From Falsiroseomonas algicola (lineage in GTDB: Bacteria > Pseudomonadota > Alphaproteobacteria > Acetobacterales > Acetobacteraceae): a DNA stretch of 64,000 nt. The stretch is from positions 682,001 to 746,000 of the forward strand of contig NZ_JAAIKB010000001.1 in assembly GCF_011040385.1 (NCBI RefSeq), in the 5' to 3' direction. The translations under genes and the position numbers were made by a program. The notes beneath the pieces were generated by a model. That model had not been told where the DNA came from. It worked only from the letters and a program-made list of their open reading frames with translations, and ran no database searches. Below are positions 33,808 to 44,508 of the stretch, piece after piece (within the stretch, counting starts at the first letter, position 1; each line of letters begins with the position of its first letter).

Positions 33808-34917
33808 CTATCGCCGCAGCGCGTGCAGGGACGACGCGACCAGCACCGCCGCGGCGATGAGGTAGAGCACCACCGCCGGCACCAGCGGCAGCAGCACCCC
33901 CGCCACCAGCGGCCCCACCCCCGCGCCGATGTCCCGCCAGGTCGCCATCCGCGCGAGCGCCGCCACCCGCTCCTCCGGCGCCGCCCGGCTGGCCGCGACG
34001 GGCGCCGGCAAGGGCTGCAGCAGCCCGCGCAGCCCCACCACCATCAGGCTGCCGACCCAGAGCCAGCCCAGCCCGATCACCGCCAGCCCCGCCGCGGAGG
34101 CCAGCGTCACCACCAGCAGCACCCGCGCCGCGCCGAATCGCTCCGCCAGCCGGCCGGCGGGCGGGCCCAGCAGCACCTCCGCCAGATAGCGCGCCGCCAG
34201 CGCGCCGCCCGCCGCCAGCGCCGCGCCCTCCGGCATCGCCTGCGCCGCAAGGAAGGCAAGGCCCAGCACGAAGAGCCCATCCAGCGCGAAGCCCTGCACG
34301 AAGGACCAGACATCCAGCGACCGCGGCAGCGCGAAGCGCGGCCCGCCGGCGCGGAGCTTCACCGCCTCCCCGGCCGGCAGCCGCCAGGCGAAGACCAGCC
34401 CGACCAGCGACACGGCGCCGAGGCAGAGGAACACCACCCGCGGCCCCGCCACCTCCGCCAGCACGGCACCGGCCAGAAGCCCGATCATCGGCCCCGCCGC
34501 GATGATGCCGCGGGAGGCGCCGGACCGCCGCGATGCCCCCGTGGGTTCCGCCGTCGCCAGCGCCTGCGTCGCGATGTTCATGGCGGCGAAGGCCAGGCCC
34601 CAGAGCAGCCGCGCCGGCAGCAGCCACCAGACGCCGGGCAGCAGCGCATAGCCGGTGGTGGCGCAGGCCGCGGCCAGCACCGCCACCAGGCAGGCGCGGC
34701 GCGGGCCGAAGACCTCATACCCCCGCGCCACCCAGCCATAGCCGATGATGCGCACCAGCCGGTTCGCCGCCAGCAGCAGCCCGGCCTCCGCCAGCGACAC
34801 GCCGAAGGCGGCCGCATGCAGCGGCAGCAGCAGATAGAGCACCGTGTCGCCGGGCAGCGTCATCGCCAGCACCAGCGAGGCATCGCGGGAGGCGCGGTCA
34901 GCCTGCTCCCGCGTCAT
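33808..34917 (-). CDS. MFS transporter (12-helix, drug-efflux type)
   Basis: 369 aa with about 12 hydrophobic helices and no large loops. The start of the second helix region contains NRLVRIIGYGWVARGYEVFGPRRA (in pieces), resembling motif A with an R-rich loop between helices 2 and 3, and a mid-protein break precedes SLDVWSFVQGFALDGLF. It overlaps the acetyltransferase gene upstream by 4 bases (ATGA), so the pair is co-translated; acetyltransferase plus efflux suggests self-protection or detoxification. Substrate unknown. It runs in the same direction as the export operon, 90 bp ahead of it, so read-through is possible. Confidence 0.8.
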   Translation of the reverse strand: MTREQADRASRDASLVLAMTLPGDTVLYLLLPLHAAAFGVSLAEAGLLLAANRLVRIIGYGWVARGYEVFGPRRACLVAVLAAACATTGYALLPGVWWLLPARLLWGLAFAAMNIATQALATAEPTGASRRSGASRGIIAAGPMIGLLAGAVLAEVAGPRVVFLCLGAVSLVGLVFAWRLPAGEAVKLRAGGPRFALPRSLDVWSFVQGFALDGLFVLGLAFLAAQAMPEGAALAAGGALAARYLAEVLLGPPAGRLAERFGAARVLLVVTLASAAGLAVIGLGWLWVGSLMVVGLRGLLQPLPAPVAASRAAPEERVAALARMATWRDIGAGVGPLVAGVLLPLVPAVVLYLIAAAVLVASSLHALRR

Positions 34918-35435
34918 GGCGCGGTGCCCGCACCCTCCCCCAATGGTCGCGTCATGAGCACGCTGTCCACCCAGCGCCCATGCTTCCAGCCGACCGCCGG
35001 CAGCATCCCCGCCGGCGCGAAGCCCGCCCGGCCATGCAGCCCGATCGAGGCCACGTTCCCGCTATCCCCGATCACCGCCACCATCAGCCGGAAGCCGCGC
35101 GCCGTGCAGGCCTCGATCAGCGCCGCCAGCAGGCGGGACCCGATGCCACCCCGCCCCGCATCGGGCGCGACATAGATGCTGTTCTCCACCGCGAAGCGAT
35201 AGGCCGGGCGGGTGCGGTAGGCGCTGGCATAGGCATAGCCCAGCACGCGCCCGCCCTCACCCTCCGCCACCAGATAGGGGTATCCGCCTTGCAGGATCGC
35301 GCGGCGCCTTTTCGCCATCTCCGCGGCATCCGGCGGTTCCAGTTCGAAGCTCGCCAGCCCGTGGGTCACCCAGTGGCCATAGATCGCGGCGATGGCGGGA
35401 AGGTCGTCGTCTCGGCAGTCACGGATCGTCACCAT
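34914..35435 (-). CDS. GNAT N-acetyltransferase, PAT/Bar (phosphinothricin) type
   Basis: 173 aa. The pattern is that of phosphinothricin/L-amino-acid sulfoximine acetyltransferases: MVTIRDCRDDDLPAIAAIYG, ASFELEPPDAAEM, YLVAEGEGGRVLGYAYASAYRTRPAY (in pieces), VENSIYVAPDAGRGGIGSRLL with the acetyl-CoA loop, MVAVIGDSGNVASIGLHGRAGF and GWKHGRWVDSVLM. It acetylates small amino-acid-like amines. No clear Shine-Dalgarno precedes the ATG. A broken relic of the same gene start lies downstream of purA at 44.23 kb, and an internal fragment of the gene lies 0.3 kb upstream of this start, so this is the surviving copy of a duplicated gene. Confidence 0.88.
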   Translation of the reverse strand: MVTIRDCRDDDLPAIAAIYGHWVTHGLASFELEPPDAAEMAKRRRAILQGGYPYLVAEGEGGRVLGYAYASAYRTRPAYRFAVENSIYVAPDAGRGGIGSRLLAALIEACTARGFRLMVAVIGDSGNVASIGLHGRAGFAPAGMLPAVGWKHGRWVDSVLMTRPLGEGAGTAP

Positions 35436-35516
35436 GACGACATGGTGACAGCCGCCGCCTCGTCCGACAATCGGATGTCTAGATGAATTAGCGGTAGCCT
35501 CGCCGCATGGTCCCTC

Positions 35517-35748
35517 CCCCTGCCAGGGCAGGCACCGCCGCGCAGCTCACCTGGCGAAGGGGTCGCGCAGCATGATCGTGTCGTCGCGGTCCGGGCGGGT
35601 GGACAGCAGCACCACCGGCGCCTCCACCAGCTCCTCGACCCGACGGACAGGCTTCACCGCCTCGGCCGGGGGTTCGGCATAGCTACGGGCGCCGGCGGTG
35701 GAGCCCCTCCACCCCGCCGACCTTCACGCCCTGGCGGACCATGAAGGC
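35517..35748 (-). pseudogene. purA 3'-end relic
   Basis: Read on the minus strand, 35743-35701 matches intact purA 43707-43749 (encoding [14 protein letters not shown] against [14 protein letters not shown]). Then 158 bp are missing, and 35700-35547 matches purA 43908-44061, including [20 protein letters not shown] and [12 protein letters not shown] and a TGA at the same place. The match continues past the stop into half of the hairpin that follows purA (35517-35538). The deletion shifts the frame and an internal TAG appears. A dead partial copy, diverged by several percent. Confidence 0.9.
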
Positions 35749-35836
35749 CGATCGAGGCCGCGTTCCCGCGGTCCCCGATCGCCGCCACCATCAGCCGGCA
35801 ACCGCGCGCCGTGCAGCCTCGATCAGCGCCGCCAAG
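35749..35836 (-). pseudogene. Acetyltransferase (PAT-type) gene fragment
   Basis: About 88 bp closely matching 35040-35128 inside the intact acetyltransferase gene. The minus strand encodes RLMVAAIGDRGNAASIGLHG against RLMVAVIGDSGNVASIGLHG, with a 1-base loss nearby. It is fused directly to the purA relic at about 35748. No start, no end, no function expected. Confidence 0.88.
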
Positions 35837-35853
35837 GCTCCCCGGGGCCGGGT

Positions 35854-36822
35854 TTACTGTGGCTGGATATTCGCCGCCTTCACCAGCGTCTCGTAGCGGG
35901 CGCTTTCCTCCCGCAGGAAGGTGTTGAGGGCATCGCCCGTCAGGGTGCTGGGCGTCTGGCCGATGTCGCGGATGCGGCGCTGCAATTCGGGCGTCGCCAT
36001 CGCGGCCGCTGCGGCGGCGGAGACGCGGGCGACGAAGGCGGGATCGGTGCGGGCGGGCGCGAAGACCGCCTGCCACACCTCCATCGACATGCCCGCGGTC
36101 TGCGGCTGTTCGGCGAAGGTCGGCATATCCGGCAGGAAGGGGTGCCTCGTCGGAGAGGAGACGCCCCAGGCCCTCACCTTGTCGTCCCGCACCATGGGCG
36201 CGCTGCTGGTCAGCGTGCTGACGGCGAGGTCGAGCTGGCCGCTCATCACATCCGTCAGCATCTGCGCGCCCATGCGGTAGGGCACGTGCTCCATCTTGAG
36301 GCCCGCCCGCTGCACGAGCAGTTCGCCGAAGAGAGGCAGCGAGGTGCCGGTGCCGGAACTGCCGAAGCTGAAGGGCGCGGGGCGGGAGGCGCTGTCCGCG
36401 ATCAGCTGCGCGAAGCTCGCCGGCAGGTTCGGCCGCCCGATGAGCAGCAGGGGCAGCGTCGCGATCATGTGGATCGGCGCGAAGTCGCGCAGCCCGTCAT
36501 AGCGGGTGGTGGAGGGTGTCACGAGCTGCGCGACGTTGATCGTGCTCTCGACGCCGATCAGCAGCGTGGTGCCATCCGGCATGGCGCGGGCGGCGCGTTC
36601 GGTGGCGATGGTGCCGCCGGCGCCCGTCACGTTCTCCACCACCACCTGGCGTTCCAGCCGGCTGCCCAGCTCCGGCGCGATGAGGCGCGCGATCTGGTCC
36701 ACATTGGTGCCCGGGCCGAAGGGGCAGATCAGCGTGATGGTGCGGGACTGTGCCCGCGCCGTGAGCGGGGCTGCGAGGATCGCGGGCAGCGCCAGGGCGG
36801 CGCGGCGGGACAGGCGAGGCAT
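35854..36822 (-). CDS. Bug-family (TctC-like) periplasmic solute receptor
   Basis: 322 aa. The signal peptide is [22 protein letters not shown]. The Bug fold follows: [50 protein letters not shown] (in pieces), [20 protein letters not shown] and [20 protein letters not shown]. Family members bind carboxylates or aromatic acids and normally work with TctAB membrane proteins, which are absent here, as is common for orphan Bug proteins. Monocistronic, divergent from serC. Confidence 0.87.
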   Translation of the reverse strand: MPRLSRRAALALPAILAAPLTARAQSRTITLICPFGPGTNVDQIARLIAPELGSRLERQVVVENVTGAGGTIATERAARAMPDGTTLLIGVESTINVAQLVTPSTTRYDGLRDFAPIHMIATLPLLLIGRPNLPASFAQLIADSASRPAPFSFGSSGTGTSLPLFGELLVQRAGLKMEHVPYRMGAQMLTDVMSGQLDLAVSTLTSSAPMVRDDKVRAWGVSSPTRHPFLPDMPTFAEQPQTAGMSMEVWQAVFAPARTDPAFVARVSAAAAAAMATPELQRRIRDIGQTPSTLTGDALNTFLREESARYETLVKAANIQPQ

Positions 36823-36909
36823 GGGCTGGGCTCCGATTCAGCGTCGGCACGCTAGCATGCAAGAAGTGGGCAAGTGGACCGGCTTGCGGGGGCGGGCCGG
36901 CGGGATTAA

Positions 36910-36928
36910 GCGTGGCGGCGGGCCACGC
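36910..36928 (+). other. Stem-loop in the region upstream of serC
   Basis: GCGTGGC-GGCGG-GCCACGC, a 7-bp perfect stem 43 bp before the serC ATG, within the 149-bp divergent region (36823-36971). It could lie in the serC leader or act as an operator. No promoter pair was identified with confidence. Confidence 0.3.
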
Positions 36929-36971
36929 CCCCCCACCGGGGCGCATTCGCTTCTGGAAGGGAGCCACCGCC

Positions 36972-38144
36972 ATGAGCACCAAGCCGGACATCCGTCCGTC
37001 GAACCCCCGATTCTCGTCTGGTCCCTGTGCCAAGCGCCCCGGCTGGTCGCTGGCCGCGCTGGATGGCGCGCTGCTCGGCCGCAGCCACCGCGCCAAGGAC
37101 CCCAAGGCGAAGCTCGCCGAGACCATCGAGCTGTCCAAATCCGTGCTCGGCATGCCGAAGGACTGGCGGCTCGGCATCGTGCCGGCCTCCGACACCGGTG
37201 CCGTCGAGATGGCGCTGTGGTCGCTGCTCGGCCCGAAGGGCGTCGACATCCTGGCCTGGGAGAGCTTCTCCAAGGACTGGGCGACGGATGTCACCAAGCA
37301 GCTGAAGCTGTCCGATGTGCGGGTGATCTCGGCGGGCTATGGCCAGCTGCCGGACCTCGGCCAGGTGGACAAGGCGCGCGACCTCGTCTTCGTCTGGAAC
37401 GGCACGACCAGCGGCGTGCGGCTGCCCAACGCCGACTTCATCGCCGATGACCGAGAGGGGCTCGCGATCTGCGACGCAACCAGCGCCGCCTTCGCCATGG
37501 ACCTGCCCTGGTCCAAGCTGGATGTCGTGACCTGGTCCTGGCAGAAGGTGCTGGGCGGCGAGGCCGCGCATGGGATGCTGGCGCTGTCGCCCCGCGCCGT
37601 GGCGCGGCTTGAATCCTACAAGCCCGCCTGGCCGATGCCGAAGATCTTCCGCATGACCAAGGACGGGAAGCTCAACGAGGGCATCTTCAAGGGCGAGACG
37701 ATCAACACGCCCTCCATGCTCTGCGTGGAGGATGCGCTGGACGGGCTGCGCTGGGCGCAGTCCGTGGGCTCGCTGAAGGGGCTGGTCGCGCGGTCGGAGG
37801 CAAACCTGGCCGCCATCGCGGGCTGGGTGGCCGACAGCGACTGGGCCGCCTTCCTGGCGGATGAGCCGGCGACGCGGTCCTGCACCTCCATCTGCCTGAA
37901 GATCGTGGCGCCGTGGTTCACGGCCCTCGACGCGGAAGGCCAGGCGGCGGCGGCGAAGAAGCTGTCCTCGATCCTGGAGAAGGAAGGTGTGGCGCTCGAC
38001 GCGGCGAACTACCGCGATGCGCCGCCCGGGCTCCGCATCTGGGGCGGTGCGACGGTCGAGACCAGCGACATCACGGCGCTGCTGCCCTGGCTCGACTGGG
38101 CCTTCGCGCAGGTCGCCGCCGAGCACGACAAGGCGGCCGCGTGA
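36972..38144 (+). CDS. serC: Phosphoserine aminotransferase
   Basis: 390 aa, the alphaproteobacterial SerC type. It has [22 protein letters not shown] near the start (in pieces), [31 protein letters not shown], and the PLP lysine Lys192 in [15 protein letters not shown]. It also has [18 protein letters not shown]. It makes 3-phosphoserine from 3-phosphohydroxypyruvate and glutamate, the second step of serine synthesis. Start ATG 36972 follows GGAAGGGAG; an upstream in-frame ATG at 36912 is not supported by the family. Its stop overlaps the serA start by one base (TGATG). Confidence 0.95.
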   Translation: MSTKPDIRPSNPRFSSGPCAKRPGWSLAALDGALLGRSHRAKDPKAKLAETIELSKSVLGMPKDWRLGIVPASDTGAVEMALWSLLGPKGVDILAWESFSKDWATDVTKQLKLSDVRVISAGYGQLPDLGQVDKARDLVFVWNGTTSGVRLPNADFIADDREGLAICDATSAAFAMDLPWSKLDVVTWSWQKVLGGEAAHGMLALSPRAVARLESYKPAWPMPKIFRMTKDGKLNEGIFKGETINTPSMLCVEDALDGLRWAQSVGSLKGLVARSEANLAAIAGWVADSDWAAFLADEPATRSCTSICLKIVAPWFTALDAEGQAAAAKKLSSILEKEGVALDAANYRDAPPGLRIWGGATVETSDITALLPWLDWAFAQVAAEHDKAAA

Positions 38145-39736
38145 TGTCGGCGCCGAAGGTCCTGATCAGCGACAAGCTCTCGCCCGCCTCGATCGCCATC
38201 TTCAAGGCGCGGGGCATCGAGGTCGATTTCAAGCCCGGCCTGAAGCCCGCGGAACTGCGGGAGATCATCGGGCAATATGACGGGCTCGCGGTCCGCAGCG
38301 CGACCAAGGTGACACGGGAAGTGCTGGACGCCGCGCCGCGCCTCAAGGTCGTGGGCCGCGCGGGCATCGGCGTGGACAATGTCGATGTGTCGAGCGCGAC
38401 CGCGCGCGGCGTCGTCGTGATGAACACGCCCTATGGCAACGCCATCACGACGGCGGAGCACGCGATTGCGATGATGTTCGCCCTCGCGCGCCAGATTCCC
38501 GAGGCGAGCACGAGCACCAAGGCCGGGAAGTGGGAGAAGAACCGCTTCATGGGCGTGGAGCTGACGGGCAAGACGCTCGGGCTGATCGGCGCCGGCAATA
38601 TCGGCTCCATCGTCGCCAGCCGCGCCAACGGGTTGCAGATGAAGGTCATCGCCTTCGATCCCTTCCTCAGCGAGAAGCGCGCGCTGGAGATCGGGGTGGA
38701 GAAGGTGGACCTCGATGCGCTGGTCGCGCGCGCGGACATCGTGACGATCCACGCGCCCTATACCGAGCAGACGAAGAACATCCTGTCCCGCGAACGCATC
38801 TTCGCGCTGAAGAAGGGCGCGCGGATCATCAATTGCGCCCGCGGCGGGCTGCTGGACGAGGCGGCGCTGTATGACGCGCTGAAGGAAGGGCACCTGGCCG
38901 GCGCCGCGCTCGACGTCTTCGAGACGGAGCCGGCGACCGACAGCCCGCTCTTCACGCTGGAGAACGTCGTCTGCACGCCGCATCTCGGCGCCGCGACGGC
39001 GGAGGCGCAGGAGAATGTGGCGCTGCAGGTCGCGGAGCAGATGAGCGACTTCCTGCTCTCTGGCGCCGTCTCCAACGCCATCAACATGCCGAGCGTCACC
39101 GCGGAGGAAGCCCCGCGGCTGCGCCCCTACATGGAACTCGCGCGGCAGCTCGGCGCGCTGGCCGGGCAGCTCACCGCCAATGTCGGCGATGAGGTGAAGG
39201 CCATCCGCGTGGAATACGAAGGCGCGGCTGCGGAGCTGAACCAGAAGCCGCTGACGGCGGCCGCCCTCGCCGGCGTTCTCGCGCCGATGATGGGCGCGGT
39301 GAACATGGTGAACGCGCCGGCGCTGGCGAAGGAGCGCGGAATCGAGGTCGCGGAGACGGTGCTGGAGCGCAGCGGCGACTACGCGACGCTGCTGCGCGTC
39401 ACGTTGGTGACGGAGGCCTGGACCCGCAGCGTTGCGGGCACGCTGGTCGGCACCGGCAAGCCGCGCCTTGTCGAGGTGAAGGGCATCGCGGTCGAGGCCG
39501 ATTTCGCACCCCACATGCTCTACGTCACGAACGAGGACCGGCCCGGCTTCATCGGCCGCTTCGGCACCACGCTGGCGGAGGCGGGGATCAACATCGCGAC
39601 CTTCCACCTCGGCCGCGACAAGCCGGGCGGGGATGCGATCTGCCTGGTCGGGCTCGATGGGCCGCTGCCGGAGGCGGTGCTGGCCACGGTGCGCGGCCTG
39701 CCGCTGGTGGTGCGCGCGGTGCCGCTGGCCTTCTGA
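38144..39736 (+). CDS. serA: D-3-phosphoglycerate dehydrogenase
   Basis: 530 aa, the long SerA form. It contains the N-terminal substrate domain, the NAD fold ([19 protein letters not shown]), catalytic residues in [13 protein letters not shown] and [16 protein letters not shown] (the His), an intervening allosteric-substrate-binding domain, and a C-terminal ACT domain ([33 protein letters not shown] in pieces). First enzyme of serine synthesis, oxidising 3-phosphoglycerate; the ACT domain may sense serine. Transcribed with serC. Confidence 0.96.
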   Translation: MSAPKVLISDKLSPASIAIFKARGIEVDFKPGLKPAELREIIGQYDGLAVRSATKVTREVLDAAPRLKVVGRAGIGVDNVDVSSATARGVVVMNTPYGNAITTAEHAIAMMFALARQIPEASTSTKAGKWEKNRFMGVELTGKTLGLIGAGNIGSIVASRANGLQMKVIAFDPFLSEKRALEIGVEKVDLDALVARADIVTIHAPYTEQTKNILSRERIFALKKGARIINCARGGLLDEAALYDALKEGHLAGAALDVFETEPATDSPLFTLENVVCTPHLGAATAEAQENVALQVAEQMSDFLLSGAVSNAINMPSVTAEEAPRLRPYMELARQLGALAGQLTANVGDEVKAIRVEYEGAAAELNQKPLTAAALAGVLAPMMGAVNMVNAPALAKERGIEVAETVLERSGDYATLLRVTLVTEAWTRSVAGTLVGTGKPRLVEVKGIAVEADFAPHMLYVTNEDRPGFIGRFGTTLAEAGINIATFHLGRDKPGGDAICLVGLDGPLPEAVLATVRGLPLVVRAVPLAF

Positions 39737-39776
39737 ATGGCGCGCCCGCCGCCCCGTGGGGCGGCGGGCGATGCCG

Positions 39777-40091
39777 CTACTTCGACGCGCTGTTCAGCGC
39801 CTCGCCCAGTTCCTTGATGCGCTCGGCCTTGGCGCCCTCGGCGCGGCCGGCCATGGTCACCGTCTCCTCGCCCAGCTTGGCGACCAGCTTCTTGACGGCG
39901 TCGCCATCGATGTCGTCGGAGGTGATGAGCTTCTTCAGGCGCTCCAGGTCACGCACGATGCCCTTGGCGCCGGGCGTCTCGACCTTGCCGAGCGTCTCCT
40001 CCCAGCCCTCGATGTTCTTGACGGCGGCGTTGATGGTGAAGCCCTTCACGCCCTCGGCGACGTGGCGGATGGTGGCGGCGAATTGCGGCAT
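39777..40091 (-). CDS. Conserved-looking helical protein of unknown function
   Basis: 104 aa, start ATG 40091 with GGGAG about 10 bases upstream. It is predicted nearly all helical and charged: RHVAEGVKGFTINAAVKNIEGWEETLGKV, then IVRDLERLKKLITSDDIDGDAVKKLVAKLGEET (both in segments). No cysteines, no membrane segment, no signal. Codon use is like the neighbours and the third positions are GC-rich, so it is a real gene. It converges on serA with a 40-bp gap. I do not recognise the family. Confidence 0.7.
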   Translation of the reverse strand: MPQFAATIRHVAEGVKGFTINAAVKNIEGWEETLGKVETPGAKGIVRDLERLKKLITSDDIDGDAVKKLVAKLGEETVTMAGRAEGAKAERIKELGEALNSASK

Positions 40092-40212
40092 GTCGATTGG
40101 CTCCCTCGCGACGCTGGCTGCGTCGCTGGCGGGAAAGCGCCGATCGCGGGGCGCGGTTTCGACATGAAATTTCGGCGTTGCGGGGCTTGCGGAATCCCGT
40201 TGCGGCCCTGCC

Positions 40213-40755
40213 TCAGCCGCGGCGTCCGAGCCCATCGCGGCGCCGCACTTCCTGCCAGGCGGCGCCTGCGGCTTCCGCGACGCGGGGCAGATAGGGCAGG
40301 CGGCTGAGCCGGGCCAACGTCGCGGCCGGGCCGGCGGGATAGGCGGGGGAGGAGAGCGCCGCTTCCGCCCGCGCGGGGCTGCCGGCATCGAGCGCCGCGG
40401 CGGCATCGCGCAGCGTGTCGATGACGAGGTCGGGCGACGCATCCGGCGCGATGCCGAGGGCACGGCGGAACTCATCCCGCCCCAGCCTGGTGGCGTGCTG
40501 CACGCTGCCTGGTGCGTCATGGCTGAACAACGGATTGCGCCCGAAGCCCTGGGCCAGGATCTCCATCTGCACGGCGGCGCGGGCGGCGCGGGCGGGCTGG
40601 CCAGCCAGCAGCGCGGTATCGCCCAGCATGAAGGGCGCATGCAGCGCGGCACCCCGGACCGGATCGCCGAAGCCGCCGAGATGCTCGGCAGCAGGGTCCG
40701 CGCAGGCGCCGAGGGCAAGCAGGGCGAGCAGCGGCAGGCGCGTCAGGGCCTTCAT
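40213..40755 (-). CDS. Putative lipoprotein of unknown function
   Basis: 180 aa beginning MKALTRLPLLALLALGACAD, a lipoprotein signal with lipobox LGAC, so probably anchored to a membrane. The mature part is Ala-rich and helical, with LLAGQPARAARAAVQMEILAQGFGRNP and ALGIAPDASPDLVIDTLRDAAAAL (in segments). The start at 40755 has GGAG about 10 bases before it; an upstream in-frame ATG would hide the signal. Divergent from the secreted dioxygenase gene with 138 bp between starts. Family not recognised. Confidence 0.7.
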   Translation of the reverse strand: MKALTRLPLLALLALGACADPAAEHLGGFGDPVRGAALHAPFMLGDTALLAGQPARAARAAVQMEILAQGFGRNPLFSHDAPGSVQHATRLGRDEFRRALGIAPDASPDLVIDTLRDAAAALDAGSPARAEAALSSPAYPAGPAATLARLSRLPYLPRVAEAAGAAWQEVRRRDGLGRRG

Positions 40756-40893
40756 GGCGGGGTCTCCGTCTGATGGTGCCAGAGTGCCGATGCCGCCGCG
40801 CGGCGCCAAGCGGGAATCGGGTCACGCTTCGTCACTGGAACGCGCGCGCCCGGCCGCCGTAAGCCTTTCCGGAACCGCCGGAACGATCCCGTC

Positions 40894-41496
40894 ATGCGCC
40901 TCCTTCTGCCTCGTCGCATCCTGCTGGCCGCGCCCGCGCTGCTGACGCTGCCCGCCGCCGCGCAGCCGGTGCGGACCCCGGCCCAGATGGAGGGCCCCTA
41001 CTACCCCCGCGCCATCCCGGCCGATGCGGATTCCGACCTTCTGCGGGTCGCCGGGCAGTCCGCGCCGGCCCGGGGCGTGCCGATGCTGCTGGAAGGCGTG
41101 GTCCGCGCGCCGGATGGCTCCGCCCTGCCGGGCGCGCGGGTGGAGATCTGGCAGGCGGACGACCAGGGCATCTACCTGCATCCCCGCGACCCGCGCCTGG
41201 CGCAGCGCGATGCCGGCTTCCAGGGCTATGGCCGCGCCGTGGCGGATGGCGCCGGGCGCTACGCCTTCCGCACCATCCGCCCTGGCCTCTATCCCGGCCG
41301 CACGCGGCACATCCACCTGCGGGCGGCGCGGCCGGGGGCGGAGCTGACCACGCAGGTCTATTTCCCGGACGAGGCCCGGAACGAGTCCGACATGCTGCTG
41401 CGGCGCCTGGCGCCGGACCAGCGGGCGCTGCTGACGGCGCGGGTCACGCCCGGCGATGGCGGGCTGCGCGCGGCCTTCGACATCTTCCTCGCCTAG
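40894..41496 (+). CDS. Exported intradiol ring-cleavage dioxygenase-like protein
   Basis: 200 aa. The N-terminal signal is RRILLAAPALLTLPAAAQP. The intradiol dioxygenase fold follows: TPAQMEGPYYPRAIPADADSDLL (in pieces), VRAPDGSALPGARVEIWQAD, GIYLHPRDP with a likely Fe-ligand Tyr, GRYAFRTIRPGLYPGRTRHIHL with the second Tyr and the His pair, and TTQVYFPDEARN. Cytoplasmic PcaH/CatA lack such a signal, so this one acts outside the cytoplasm, perhaps on aromatic or lignin-like catechols; substrate not known. Unlinked to the pca operon at 50-55 kb. Confidence 0.85.
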   Translation: MRLLLPRRILLAAPALLTLPAAAQPVRTPAQMEGPYYPRAIPADADSDLLRVAGQSAPARGVPMLLEGVVRAPDGSALPGARVEIWQADDQGIYLHPRDPRLAQRDAGFQGYGRAVADGAGRYAFRTIRPGLYPGRTRHIHLRAARPGAELTTQVYFPDEARNESDMLLRRLAPDQRALLTARVTPGDGGLRAAFDIFLA

Positions 41497-41582
41497 GCCC
41501 GGGGGCGGGCATGCGCGGGGCAGGGGTTGCGGCGGGGCGCCCCCCCTGCCACACACGCGCCGCCTGACGACACCCCTGAAGC

Positions 41583-42719
41583 ATGACCGACGACCCGCCC
41601 AACCCTGCCCTTCTGCCCGCCGGCCTGTCCGACGTGCTGCCGCCCGAGGCGGAGCGCGAGGCGATGCTCGTCGAGGTGCTGGCGGAGGTCTTCGCGCGGC
41701 ACGGCTATGAACGGGTGAAGCCGCCGCTGCTGGAATTCGAGGACAGCCTGCTCGCGGGCTCCGGCGCCGCCGTGGCGGACCAGACCTTCCGGCTGATGGA
41801 CCCGGTCAGCCACCGGATGATGGGGCTGCGGGCGGACACGACGCCGCAAGTGGCCCGCATCGCGGCGACGCGCCTGGCCCGCGTGCCTCGGCCGCTGCGG
41901 CTTTCCTATGCCGGGCAGGTGCTGCGGGTGCATGGCACGCAGCTCGCGCCGGCCCGCCAGCTTCCCCAATCCGGCATCGAGCTGATCGGCGCCGACAGCG
42001 CCGAGGCCGATGCGGAGGTGGCGGCGGTGGCGGCGGAGGCGCTGGCGGCGGTCGGCATCACCGGGGCCTCGCTGGACATCACCCTGCCGCGCCTCGCCCC
42101 CGCGCTGCTGGACGACGCCGGGGTGGAGGGCGAGGACCGGCGCCGCCTGGCCCGCGCGCTGGACCGCAAGGACATGGCCGCCGTGACGGCGCGGGCGGAA
42201 GCCGGCGGCGGCGCCGCGCTTCTGCTGCCGGCGCTGATGGCGGCGGCCGGCCCGGTGGATGGCGCGCTGGCGGCGCTTTCGGCGGCCGACCTGCCCCCCG
42301 CGGCGCGGGCCATCGCGGACAATGCGGCGGCGATCGTCGTGGCGCTCCGCGCCCGGGCGCCGGGTCTGCGCATCACGCTCGATCCCGTCGAGTTCCGGGG
42401 CTTCCGCTACCACACCGGCGTCGCCTTCACGATCTTCGGCGAGGGCCTGACCGGCGAGCTGGCGCGGGGCGGCCGCTATCTGTCCGGGGAGGAGCCGGCG
42501 ACCGGCATGACGCTCTACCCCGATGCCATGCTGCGCGCGGTGGCGCCGGCGGAGCCTCGGCGGCGCGTCTTCATCCCCGCAGGATCCGACGGCGCGAAGG
42601 CGGCGGCGCTGCGGGCGCGGGGCTATGCCACGGTGGCGCAGCTTTCGGCCGGCGATACGCCGAGCAGCCTGCGCTGCACCCATGTCCTGAACGAAGCGGG
42701 CGACGCGGTTCCCGCCTGA
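41583..42719 (+). CDS. hisZ: ATP phosphoribosyltransferase regulatory subunit
   Basis: 378 aa, a HisRS-like paralogue. The opening is [19 protein letters not shown]. Class II synthetase-like blocks follow: [27 protein letters not shown] (in pieces), [20 protein letters not shown] and [18 protein letters not shown]. It lacks the anticodon-binding domain of true HisRS. HisZ forms a complex with short HisG and controls the first step of histidine synthesis. 52 bp upstream of purA, a common alphaproteobacterial arrangement. Confidence 0.93.
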   Translation: MTDDPPNPALLPAGLSDVLPPEAEREAMLVEVLAEVFARHGYERVKPPLLEFEDSLLAGSGAAVADQTFRLMDPVSHRMMGLRADTTPQVARIAATRLARVPRPLRLSYAGQVLRVHGTQLAPARQLPQSGIELIGADSAEADAEVAAVAAEALAAVGITGASLDITLPRLAPALLDDAGVEGEDRRRLARALDRKDMAAVTARAEAGGGAALLLPALMAAAGPVDGALAALSAADLPPAARAIADNAAAIVVALRARAPGLRITLDPVEFRGFRYHTGVAFTIFGEGLTGELARGGRYLSGEEPATGMTLYPDAMLRAVAPAEPRRRVFIPAGSDGAKAAALRARGYATVAQLSAGDTPSSLRCTHVLNEAGDAVPA

Positions 42720-42771
42720 CGGTTTCTTCTCACCACGCAGCGGCCAGCGGGCCGCCCAGGGAGACAGCGCG

Positions 42772-44061
<1,290 letters not shown>

Positions 44062-44070
44062 GCGGCGCGG

Positions 44071-44100
44071 CGGTGCCTGCCCTGGCAGGGGCAGGCACCG
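44071..44100 (+). terminator. Strong hairpin after purA
   Basis: CGGTGCCTGCC pairs perfectly with GGCAGGCACCG (11 bp) across an 8-base loop, starting 9 bases after the purA stop. No T-run follows, so termination may be imperfect or factor-assisted. Half of this stem survives beside the purA relic at 35.52 kb. Confidence 0.55.
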
Positions 44101-44104
44101 ACCA

Positions 44105-44201
44105 GACCGGTTTCAGCGTCCCCAGCGACGCCGAGACCGGTCCAGGCATCTGTTTTGGCGCATTTTCCGAGTCGTCGGGCGATGCCGCCCGACTTGAAAA
44201 T
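44105..44201. other. Two further stem-loops in the purA-dgoK gap
   Basis: The first stem pairs 44105-44120 with 44127-44142 (14 of 16 positions). The second has an 8-bp core GTCGGGCG/CGCCCGAC (44174-44193, loop ATGC) inside outer arms ATTTTC and GAAAAT (44162-44201). This A/T-richer insert is absent from the relic copy at 35.5 kb. It may be a terminator region or a small mobile palindromic element. The whole gap 44062-44508 (447 bp) holds no intact gene. Confidence 0.45.
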
Positions 44202-44225
44202 ACTCTGGCCGATCCACGATTGCTC

Positions 44226-44330
44226 CATCCAGACATCCGGGTGTCGGGCAAGCCGGCTGCCGTCACCATCCCGTCCTGGTGACGCGCCCGGACCGCCGAG
44301 ACGACGATCCGCGCCGGCGCCGCGGCCAGC
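44226..44330 (+). pseudogene. 5' relic of the PAT-type acetyltransferase, with its upstream region
   Basis: 44226-44312 aligns at roughly 75-80% with the region before and around the start of the intact acetyltransferase (read from 35490 down to about 35410 on the minus strand). Shared blocks are CAGACATCCG/TAGACATCCG, GTCACCAT, TGGTGACG and GCCGAGACGACGA. The start codon has become CTG (44276-44278) and the frame is lost after about 12 codons. Similarity fades by about 44330. It sits just downstream of intact purA, in the same order that the relic purA has relative to the intact acetyltransferase. Confidence 0.75.
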
Positions 44331-44508
44331 GCACGCAGTGCCGCCCCCGCGACAAGGGGCTTCCCCGACATCCTGTCCGCCCAAGCCGGATCGGAAGCCC
44401 GGCTGCGTGATCCGCCGCCCTCACCGCCGCGCGATGCAGGGCCCGACGGGCTTGCAAGCACGGGCGGGGCGCGCCAATCGACAGGGAGTGGGGAAACGAG
44501 GGGGCCGC

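Noticed and set aside
35461-35489. Possible GntR-type operator (GACAATCGGATGTC) before the acetyltransferase, also seen in degenerate form at 44230-44248
   Set aside because: The shared sequence is explained by duplication of the region; the palindrome is incomplete and no GntR gene is in view.
35654-36076. Minus-strand frame of 140 codons containing acetyltransferase-like residues
   Set aside because: Starts inside the Bug-receptor gene in another frame and runs into the relic; the similarity is explained by the acetyltransferase fragment.
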